From an uncultured Pirellulaceae bacterium (GTDB lineage Bacteria; Planctomycetota; Planctomycetia; Pirellulales; Pirellulaceae): 36,968 nucleotides of DNA. Shown in pieces: positions 24,711 to 31,729 of this stretch (positions are counted from its first letter, which is position 1; each line of letters begins with the position of its first letter). Where the stretch lies: NCBI GenBank assembly GCA_937921995.1, contig CAKZVF010000292.1, positions 1-36,968 of the forward strand, read 5' to 3'. A program made the translations under genes and the position numbers. The notes below the pieces were generated by a model. The model saw only the letters and a list, made by a program, of their open reading frames with translations. It ran no database searches and was not told where the DNA came from.

Positions 24711-25763
24711 CTATTCCGTAAGTATTCGAACAAATGTGGCAATGTCTAAAAAGTCTACCGCATTGTCTTCGTTGGTGTCCGCTTCGGTTTGATAGACGCC
24801 ATCGGTCAGCAGTTCGATCATGGGGCCAATGTCTAAAAAGTTCACGTCTCCATCTCTGTTAACGTCCCCTCGAATAATAGGCGTGAAGACCTTGAAGTCA
24901 TCGAAGAACGCCACTTCTTCCTTGGACGTGTTCCATTGATCTCCCGATCCGCCAAAGAATGTGCTGAAGTAAAGCCCGTCAATCTTCAACGACTCAGTAT
25001 CGCGGAATCGAATGTTGTCCAAATCCAAGACCAGTTCACCGTCAAGCCACGCTTGCACGATCGCATCATTTTGCCCTTGTCCATTAACGACCGAATTTAA
25101 AACAATTCGATGGCGAACGTGATACCAGCGGTCAGAATCAAACACCGCCCAATCTCCAGAGGCCGAATCGTCCCAGCGAAAATCTTCGGCGAAAGTGTTG
25201 GGTTGATCGGGGTGGTACAGATACTGGGAGATATTGGCTTGGTCGCGATCCAGCGGCGACCCCGAAGATCCGTCAGTCCGCCAATGCATCCGAGCACTGA
25301 AGCCATCGGTTCCATCGGGAACGTTTCCACCCGTGTTAGCGTCGCCGCCAATCAGTCCCGGTAATTTTCCGCCGCGTACAAAATCAAAACCAGCACCAAA
25401 CTTGATCCGGTATTCCACAAACAGCTCATCGTATTCCTGATCAAAGTAAAGCTGCCACTGAGCCCCTGAGTTTGCCGAACGGTGTTGCCCTTCAGGATAA
25501 GTGACCTCCAGTGATTTTCCAGAAAACGCTTCGGCGTTGTCGACGATAGAAACACGACCTTCTTCCACACCATTGTCAAACGGAGGATTGTTCCAGTCGG
25601 CGTTGAGGTTAGCGATCGAATAAACGCCTGTCGCATCGTCATCAAAATCGTTTTCGTAAATCACGACCTGTGACCAAGCCGTTGACCCAAGAGAGCAAGA
25701 GAAAACGAAAAACGCAGAGAACGCGAAAAAGGAGAGTGTCAAGCGGCGGAGGGAGTTGGTCAT
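24711..25763 (-). CDS. PL14-like polysaccharide lyase with dockerin-like tail
   Basis: This encodes 350 residues. The N-terminal signal peptide spans about residues 1-31 (ending near TAWSQ). The catalytic region (about 33-285) is a predicted beta-jelly roll with the stretch VEYRIKFGAGFDFVRGGKLP followed by GLIGGDANTGG. This is characteristic of PL14/PL20-type lyases, which cleave alginate or glucuronan by beta-elimination. FSARMHWRTDG, YLYHPDQ and WYHVRHRIVLNS are also typical. The C-terminal 58 residues (from GDVNRDGDVNFLDIGPMI) are a dockerin-like duplicated Ca-binding loop, shared with two other proteins in the window. It is divergent from the acetyltransferase/PL15-like pair across a 334-bp region. 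The enzyme class is fairly secure; the exact uronate substrate is not. The start is the ATG before the signal peptide; no clear ribosome-binding site is seen. Confidence 0.82.
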   Translation of the reverse strand: MTNSLRRLTLSFFAFSAFFVFSCSLGSTAWSQVVIYENDFDDDATGVYSIANLNADWNNPPFDNGVEEGRVSIVDNAEAFSGKSLEVTYPEGQHRSANSGAQWQLYFDQEYDELFVEYRIKFGAGFDFVRGGKLPGLIGGDANTGGNVPDGTDGFSARMHWRTDGSSGSPLDRDQANISQYLYHPDQPNTFAEDFRWDDSASGDWAVFDSDRWYHVRHRIVLNSVVNGQGQNDAIVQAWLDGELVLDLDNIRFRDTESLKIDGLYFSTFFGGSGDQWNTSKEEVAFFDDFKVFTPIIRGDVNRDGDVNFLDIGPMIELLTDGVYQTEADTNEDNAVDFLDIATFVRILTE

Positions 25764-26097
25764 GCTTGTTCTGCCATGTGTGATAGGTGGTGGGAGAATG
25801 ACGAGGAATATATTTTACTCCTGCTGATTTGCTGCGGCAAGCTTGAAAATGCCCTCGTTCCACAGCGGTTTGCTCTCATGTAGTGTAGTTCACAAAAGGT
25901 ACGCAGGAGCATGACACCTTCGATGTTTGTTTGAGGTCTAAATAGAGGCGATTGAGGGGGCTGAACCGTTAAAGTAGAATCCGAACTCCAGAAAATCTCT
26001 GTTAAAGAGTGCGACTTCAGCCCCCGTTGTTTCAACGTTGGTTTAAACGCTATTTCAAAAAAAGTCGATCAGCCAGGTGCATCCAAAACGGAACCCA
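25764..26097. promoter_or_regulatory. Divergent promoter region with a 10-bp inverted repeat
   Basis: This region lies between the divergent PL14-like gene and the acetyltransferase gene and must contain promoters for both. GGGGGCTGAA at 25956-25965 is matched by its exact complement at 26016-26025, 50 bases apart, and GTTAAAG occurs between or next to both arms (about 25968 and 26001). The layout could be an operator for the locus or a decayed mobile-element end. A 91-residue frame on the minus strand is judged spurious. Confidence 0.45.
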
Positions 26098-26658
26098 ATG
26101 TCAGTACAACAAGAACACGGTGGCGAACTAAGCGCGGAAGAGTTTCGAAAGTTCACGCTCTACTGCAACCAGAGCAACAATTATCACGACGACACCAAAC
26201 GCGCGCAGATCCTTGGACAGACCGGCGAAGATGTAAGGATCGCGCCAGGAGCCATCGTTAGAATTCGCGAAAACCAGATCGGGAAGAAGAGCTACATCGG
26301 TTTATACAGCTACGTCAACGGTGATATCGAGATCGGTGAGAATGTTTTGATTGGTCCTACAGCGAACATCGTCGGTTCGAACCATGTGTACAATCCTCAA
26401 GACGATTTCTTCAGCAGCAGAAGCGACGACGCGGCCGGCAAAGTGGTGATCGAAGATGGCGTTTGGCTGACCGGCGGCGTGACGGTCACGCCAGGATGCC
26501 GAATAGGCCGATGTGCGTTGATCTGTGCCAATTCGGTCGTGACGAGCGACATTCCGGCTTACGCGATCGCCGCGGGGACGCCGGCGAAAGTCATTGGTAA
26601 CATTGACCCGCAAACGGGCAAGTACCATTGGTTCCACAAAGAAGACAACGATGCTTAA
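26098..26658 (+). CDS. Hexapeptide-repeat acyltransferase (NodL/LacA/CysE-like fold)
   Basis: This encodes 186 residues from the ATG at 26098; a GTG at 26077 would add seven residues but has no better ribosome-binding site. The product is a left-handed beta-helix built of hexapeptide repeats: IAPGAIVRIREN, IGKKSYIGLYSYV, IEIGENVLIGPTANIV, VVIEDGVWLTGGVTV and CRIGRCALICANSVV. It ends in the family signature PAYAIAAGTPAKVIG. A histidine in SNHVYN is placed where the acetyl-CoA-dependent sugar O-acetyltransferases carry their catalytic His. The likely reaction is O- or N-acetyl transfer to a sugar in the cytoplasm. It overlaps the following lyase gene by 8 bp, so the two are translationally coupled and probably act on the same sugar. 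Whether it modifies breakdown products or a polysaccharide made by the cell is unclear. Confidence 0.88.
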   Translation: MSVQQEHGGELSAEEFRKFTLYCNQSNNYHDDTKRAQILGQTGEDVRIAPGAIVRIRENQIGKKSYIGLYSYVNGDIEIGENVLIGPTANIVGSNHVYNPQDDFFSSRSDDAAGKVVIEDGVWLTGGVTVTPGCRIGRCALICANSVVTSDIPAYAIAAGTPAKVIGNIDPQTGKYHWFHKEDNDA

Positions 26659-28897
26659 ACTGGACCGAACCCACGACTTCCAAATCCATCTGTCGCCCAG
26701 TCAAGCGTATCCGGCGGCGGTCAATCCACCCAGCTTCAATTGGCCAGAGCACGTTGCATCGCGGCGTTACCGGTTGGAGCTGAAGCATCTTTCTAGCGGT
26801 CAACAGTGGCGATGGGAGGAAGTCAATTCGCCGATGCAGCTGTCGTTTGAGCTTCCGGTCGGTGAGTATCAATGGCGTCTGGTGGCGCCCGAGGAGGAGC
26901 AGCCCGAACAAGAGTCGGACTGGATTGAATTTCAAATTGGCGAGAACCTGCCAAGCTATCTTGCACCAATGGCGGAGGCGCTGTTTGAACAATGCGACGG
27001 TCATCAGCAGTGGCTGATGTATTTTGACCAAGACATCGAAGCCATAAGATCGCACTGTGGTGATGTCTATCGGAAGCTGAAGCATACTGCCGCGCTGGCG
27101 GTGCCACGGACGGAGATCCATTTCCCTTACCATTACCGGCGCGGTCAGGAGGAAGGGAAACGGGAGGCCATCGCCAACGTGCGAAAGTGGATTGATCGCG
27201 ATTTGATGACGCATGTCTTGCTGTTCCGCATTTGGGGGGAGCAGCAGCACGGTGATGAAGCCATGCAACGTTTGCTGCAGTTGGCTCAATGGAGCTGTGA
27301 AGGACCGGCGTCGCTGTTGCGTCCTTGCACTTGGGGGGATGAAGTCGGTTGTTCGCTGGCGCGGAATTTGTTTCTTGCCTATCATTGGCTCAGCCCGCTT
27401 CTCAACGAAAACGAAAAAGCGCTTTTCATACGACCGATGTTGGTTCGCATCGCGCGACAGATCACCCAGCGGTTAAAGCAGGATGACTTCAAACAGCATC
27501 CGGGCCATTCGCACACCTCGCGTCTTCCGGCCTATCTTGGGATCGCGGGGTTAGCGCTTTACCGGGAACATGCCCGGGAGGAATGCGAGCAATGGCTTAA
27601 CGACGCGCTGGAGATCTATCGCGGCGTGCTGCCTTTTTACGGCGGGATTGATGGCAGTTGGGTGGAAGGCCCTTTCTACGCATCGACCTATAGCAAATGG
27701 TTCCATCCATTCTTCTTAAGCGTCGAACGTCTGTCTGACTTTTCGTTTTATGAACATCCGTTCTATCGAAACTTTCTTGCGTTCGCTCGAGACTTCATCG
27801 CGCCACAACAAACCAGCCATCCCTTTGGCGACGGGTTCTGGTGTCGTCGTGACGGGAAAGAATGGCCCGGCTTTTTTGCTCAGAATCCGCTTCGGATTTA
27901 CGCGGGAAGGTTTGGGGAAGTCGCCGATCTTCAACAGTCGCAGGAACTGGAAGATGAAATAGAGGACTACCGCCTACACATTCTGGACGTGGTGCCGACG
28001 GTGAAGCAAATTGCCTTTGATACCGCGGCCAAGGAAAAACGGCCGGGCGTTGAGAAGCGTACTGATCAGAAAGCGCTGAACAATTACTACGCCCACGCAG
28101 GGCTAGGGAAGTTAACGCAAAAGCGGCTGGCGTTGTACTACCGCGCCAGTGCCTTTGGTAATAGCTCGCACCGCCACGGCGATCAGGGGAACGTCGGATT
28201 CTTTGACCAAGGTGTCGGCGTCTTGGAGCCAACGGGGAGTTTTGGTTATCGCTTCGGTAGCCAGCATCATCGCGCGTGGACGCGTCAAACGATCGCCCAT
28301 AACTTGCCGCTGATCGATGGGCAGGGTCAGATCCTTGATGACCCAAGTTCGGTAGGGCGCGTGCTGTCGAGCGAAACCGAGGGGGACTATCACGTCGTTA
28401 GGTTGGATCTCAGTGCATCCTATGCCAGTCCGCTGAAGCGGTTTTGGCGATCCTTGCTGCTGCTTGAAGATGTTGGGCTGTTCATCGTCGACGCGATCGA
28501 GCTCAGTTCGGCGAAATCTGTGAACTGGCGTTTGCACAGCGCTCTTAATGTTGAACCGAATGCTGATCACGGCGGTGTTTTACTGCGCGATCCACGGCAG
28601 GCAATTGCCGATTACCACTGCCATCTATTGAACCATCGCGATGTGCGATGCACGTTGGACCATGGTTATGTTCAAGAGCTGAATATTTCTGGCAGTTCGA
28701 TTGAGTCAGATGCCAGTGAAGATGTTGTACATCTCGATTGGCGGCTGGATGATGCACGCGCGCATGAAGTAGTGGCGTGCTGCGTTAGCCGAGGCCAAGT
28801 TTTGCCCGAGGTGAGTTTTGGTGTTGATCAAGAAGATAGATCGGTTGCACGACTTAAGTTTGAACAGCGCGTGATTTCGATCCCTGTCTGGGGATAA
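26651..28897 (+). CDS. Heparinase II/III-family (PL15-like) lyase
   Basis: This encodes 748 residues from the ATG at 26651, which overlaps the stop of the acetyltransferase gene (ATG CTT AAA over GCT TAA). The N-terminal part (about 1-95) is a beta-sandwich (DUF4962-like). An alpha/alpha toroid follows, with the conserved stretch GSWVEGPFYASTYS (about 335-348). The C-terminal beta-sandwich holds NSSHRHGDQGNVGFFDQG (H507, H509, D511), then LEPTGSFGYRF and HHRAWTRQTIAHN, matching PL15/PL17-type lyases, which cleave oligo-alginate or other uronic acid chains. No signal peptide is visible, so this is probably a cytoplasmic enzyme acting on imported oligosaccharides. The length is normal for the family. 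It is the second gene of an acetyltransferase-lyase pair. Family placement is fairly secure; PL15 versus a related heparinase II/III subfamily is not. Confidence 0.86.
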   Translation: MLKLDRTHDFQIHLSPSQAYPAAVNPPSFNWPEHVASRRYRLELKHLSSGQQWRWEEVNSPMQLSFELPVGEYQWRLVAPEEEQPEQESDWIEFQIGENLPSYLAPMAEALFEQCDGHQQWLMYFDQDIEAIRSHCGDVYRKLKHTAALAVPRTEIHFPYHYRRGQEEGKREAIANVRKWIDRDLMTHVLLFRIWGEQQHGDEAMQRLLQLAQWSCEGPASLLRPCTWGDEVGCSLARNLFLAYHWLSPLLNENEKALFIRPMLVRIARQITQRLKQDDFKQHPGHSHTSRLPAYLGIAGLALYREHAREECEQWLNDALEIYRGVLPFYGGIDGSWVEGPFYASTYSKWFHPFFLSVERLSDFSFYEHPFYRNFLAFARDFIAPQQTSHPFGDGFWCRRDGKEWPGFFAQNPLRIYAGRFGEVADLQQSQELEDEIEDYRLHILDVVPTVKQIAFDTAAKEKRPGVEKRTDQKALNNYYAHAGLGKLTQKRLALYYRASAFGNSSHRHGDQGNVGFFDQGVGVLEPTGSFGYRFGSQHHRAWTRQTIAHNLPLIDGQGQILDDPSSVGRVLSSETEGDYHVVRLDLSASYASPLKRFWRSLLLLEDVGLFIVDAIELSSAKSVNWRLHSALNVEPNADHGGVLLRDPRQAIADYHCHLLNHRDVRCTLDHGYVQELNISGSSIESDASEDVVHLDWRLDDARAHEVVACCVSRGQVLPEVSFGVDQEDRSVARLKFEQRVISIPVWG

Positions 28898-29203
28898 CTA
28901 TTACTGGTAAGCAACGGCTTCGGCGCTTGCAGGCGGCTCCGATCTACATGAGTCGAGCCATCATAATCAGGCGAACACTCGGTGTTTCCTTGGGCATTGA
29001 GGCGAGTTTCCTTGACGAAAGCTACCGTGAGGAACATACTGTTTATTGATAGGTAAATGCCTGACACGCTACAAAACCTTCCCTTTTTACCTTAGAAATC
29101 GCTGCTGCCGCCCGTCTAAAAGCGTCGCTGACGGCTCCAACCTGCCGTTATTTTTCTCTTCCAACAATGCAGCTCACCTAATAACTCGTTGGTATTTCTC
29201 CGT
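28898..29203. other. Intergenic region between lyase and glycosidase genes
   Basis: This 306-bp region has no gene-like frame. A small hairpin (AACAC TCG GTGTT, near 28975) lies about 80 bases past the lyase stop and is followed by TTCCTT, too weak to call a terminator. The promoter of the glycosidase gene presumably lies in its right half. Confidence 0.45.
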
Positions 29204-31633
29204 ATGAATTTCCTTATTTGTCGGCGGCTTGTTTCGGAACTCCGATCACACCTTCTTCTTTGCTGGGTGAAGAAAAAGATCTCCCTCGCGGCAGTAGTAG
29301 TTCTATTATGTGTTACCCACGGTAGTTTCGCGCAAACGGTGACCATCAATTCCAACGTGGTTGGCAATACGCCCAGCGTCATCGGATTAAATAGTGGCAA
29401 CTATTTATCTGGAGCAAACACCACCAGTTTCTGGCGCTGGACGGGCGTCAACGGGGCTCGCATCTTTACGTCCGCTCCCAACATTGAGCAGGACGACGAC
29501 ATACCCGGTCAAGGCGATGGCGTGAACAGTTTGACTTCGTTCGCGATTCGTCGCGCGGCGGTGAGGGCGAATCCGAATGATCCATCGCTGATTAATTTTG
29601 CTGAATTTGAAAACGGCTACCAAAACAACCAATCTGATTTTATCGACTACGATTTGGCCTACAGCACATTAACCGCCAATGGCATTGGGCCGCTGGCAAT
29701 TATCAACCGCACCGAAGGTCAGTTTCCTTTCGCCAACGCTGGAACGGCCGCGGGCTGGGCGGACCGTTGGGAGCACTGGCAGCACTATTACGCACAAGCC
29801 TATTATTTGGGAAGCAACTACAACGTGCAGCGGTACAGCATGTACAACGAACCGGACCAGAGCAGCCAAGACGTAACGCAAGCGGATTATCTTAATCGCT
29901 TGCAGCTTGCCTCCGATGCGATCCAAAGCGCTTTGGAGGACGTCAACCGTGATTTTGGCAAAAACCTCCAACCGAACATTCTGGCTCCCATCACCGCCGG
30001 AAGCGCCAATGAGTATTTCCGAAGGTTGGATAATTCCGACACGCGCGATGACAACCAAGGTTGGGGCGAACTGGTCATCAACAATCTCAACACAAATCTT
30101 TTCGGCCAACCGGATCCAAATTTTCAGTTGATCCATACTTATGCTTACCAACAGTACAACGCGGACGGGCGTCGGTATGCTGACGATCTGGAATTTATCC
30201 AGGATCAAACCCTCAACGACATCGTGACCAACGGGCTCGTCGGTGATGTGAAGTTTGGGCTGACCGAATTCAACGTTCACAGTAACGGAGTGTTTGAAAC
30301 GCGCACCGACGACCTCGACACGCCCTCGCGATATGCTCGGCTGGGTGGAATTTTCACGGGATTGGTGAATCAGCAGGCCGACGAATTGTATGTGTTCAAA
30401 TTTAGCTCCAACGCGGAAGACAGTTTTCTCCAAAAGAACGCCATCTTTCACAACAGCCGTTTTGACGCTCCCTACAACGTGGGCGGAGCGACATCAGCGG
30501 CGGGTGTGTTGAAGCTGTTTACCAAAGGCTTCGTAAACGCCCAAGCACTTCTTGAGGAGCCCACCCAAAACGTCAACGACCTCGACGTCGCGGCCAGCTA
30601 CAACGCTACGGAGGGTCGGTACTACGTCCTGTCGGCCAATGAACGAACGTCCGATCGCACGCTGACGTTCAACTTTTCGGCGCTCAATATTGAAACCGGC
30701 GCGATCGTTCAAATTGAAGAAGTCTCAGACGGAAACATCGCCGAAGTGACTCAGCGTATTCCACTCCCGTCCAACGGTCAGATTACATTCGAACAGGCCC
30801 GAGAAAGCGTTGCGCTGCTTTCGGTTTCAGAGGTTGCCGGCAATTCACTCACCATCACGCCAACCGATGACGCGACCGTCCGATCATCCGGCAGCAGCGA
30901 CAACAACTTCGGAGCCAGCAACAACATCTTTGTGCGTAATATTGTTAACGCGAACAATGACCCCAGTGGGCGATCGGTGGGGTTGTTGCAGTTTGACATT
31001 TCTGCCATCGGCAACGACCTAGTCGATCGCGCGGTGATTGAAGTCAACGGCGAAGTCAACGAAGGCAATGCCGCGTTTGTGACAACTCATGTCTACGGAA
31101 TCACCGGCGACGATTGGGATCAGGACACCGTAACCTGGGACGACGTCAATAATCTGTTGCCTCCGGCCCAGCAAGGCACAGAGGCCTTGATCGCTGACAA
31201 TTTCGTCACCGGCGTATCGACCACGGTGGAATTTCTCGGTCATCTCACCTTCAGCCAAACCTACGGATCGGTGGCTTTGGATATTACAGACTATCTGAAT
31301 GGCAATTTAGATAGCGAACTAAGGTTGCTGGTTGTCAGAGAAATACGTTTTGACGGCGAAGCCGCTGACCGAACTGACGGAGCCGTTCGTTTCGATTCGC
31401 TGGACGATGTCGACGGGATTGGCCCCAAGCTATTTCTAGATCTGATCGAAGTCGCGCAGCCAGTTCTTCTTGGCGATGTCAACCTCGACGGCGTTGTTGA
31501 CTTTTTGGATATCTCGCCGTTCATCGCTTCACTGACCTCGGACCAGTATCAAGCCGAAGCGGACGTGAACGAGGATGGGTTTGTGAACTTCTTGGATATC
31601 GCGCCCTTCATCGGGGTGTTGAGCACGCAATAA
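29204..31633 (+). CDS. Exported clan GH-A-like glycosidase with DNRLRE/CBM96-like module and dockerin-like tail
   Basis: This encodes 809 residues from the ATG at 29204 (a GTG at 29267 gives a more standard signal peptide, VKKKISLAAVVVLLCVTHG, and is a serious alternative). After the signal (ending SFAQ) comes a TIM-barrel-type region of about 450 residues with MYNEPDQSS (E216 as likely acid/base) and FGLTEFNVHSNG (E355 as likely nucleophile), the two-glutamate pattern of retaining clan GH-A enzymes. A DNRLRE/CBM96-like beta-sandwich follows (about 550-745, TITPTDDATVRSSGSSDNNF, then LLQFDISA). From the literature, CBM96 members bind alginate. The C-terminal 55 residues are a dockerin-like tail (GDVNLDGVVDFLDISPFI and ADVNEDGFVNFLDIAPFI). 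No exact GH family can be named. Its place in the locus suggests degradation of a marine polysaccharide outside the cytoplasm. Confidence 0.82.
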   Translation: MNFLICRRLVSELRSHLLLCWVKKKISLAAVVVLLCVTHGSFAQTVTINSNVVGNTPSVIGLNSGNYLSGANTTSFWRWTGVNGARIFTSAPNIEQDDDIPGQGDGVNSLTSFAIRRAAVRANPNDPSLINFAEFENGYQNNQSDFIDYDLAYSTLTANGIGPLAIINRTEGQFPFANAGTAAGWADRWEHWQHYYAQAYYLGSNYNVQRYSMYNEPDQSSQDVTQADYLNRLQLASDAIQSALEDVNRDFGKNLQPNILAPITAGSANEYFRRLDNSDTRDDNQGWGELVINNLNTNLFGQPDPNFQLIHTYAYQQYNADGRRYADDLEFIQDQTLNDIVTNGLVGDVKFGLTEFNVHSNGVFETRTDDLDTPSRYARLGGIFTGLVNQQADELYVFKFSSNAEDSFLQKNAIFHNSRFDAPYNVGGATSAAGVLKLFTKGFVNAQALLEEPTQNVNDLDVAASYNATEGRYYVLSANERTSDRTLTFNFSALNIETGAIVQIEEVSDGNIAEVTQRIPLPSNGQITFEQARESVALLSVSEVAGNSLTITPTDDATVRSSGSSDNNFGASNNIFVRNIVNANNDPSGRSVGLLQFDISAIGNDLVDRAVIEVNGEVNEGNAAFVTTHVYGITGDDWDQDTVTWDDVNNLLPPAQQGTEALIADNFVTGVSTTVEFLGHLTFSQTYGSVALDITDYLNGNLDSELRLLVVREIRFDGEAADRTDGAVRFDSLDDVDGIGPKLFLDLIEVAQPVLLGDVNLDGVVDFLDISPFIASLTSDQYQAEADVNEDGFVNFLDIAPFIGVLSTQ

Positions 31634-31729
31634 ATTAGGGCACTGTTGGTCGAGTTTAAGAGGAAGTATTCTAAAGTAGTCGACGTGGTTCGTTGCCTTT
31701 TTGAATACACACCCTTCAAGTGAACTCTG

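Noticed and set aside
22427..31633. A true cellulosome
   Set aside because: Only dockerin-like tails are visible; there is no cohesin or scaffoldin, and the tail differs from clostridial dockerins, so cellulosome assembly is not claimed.
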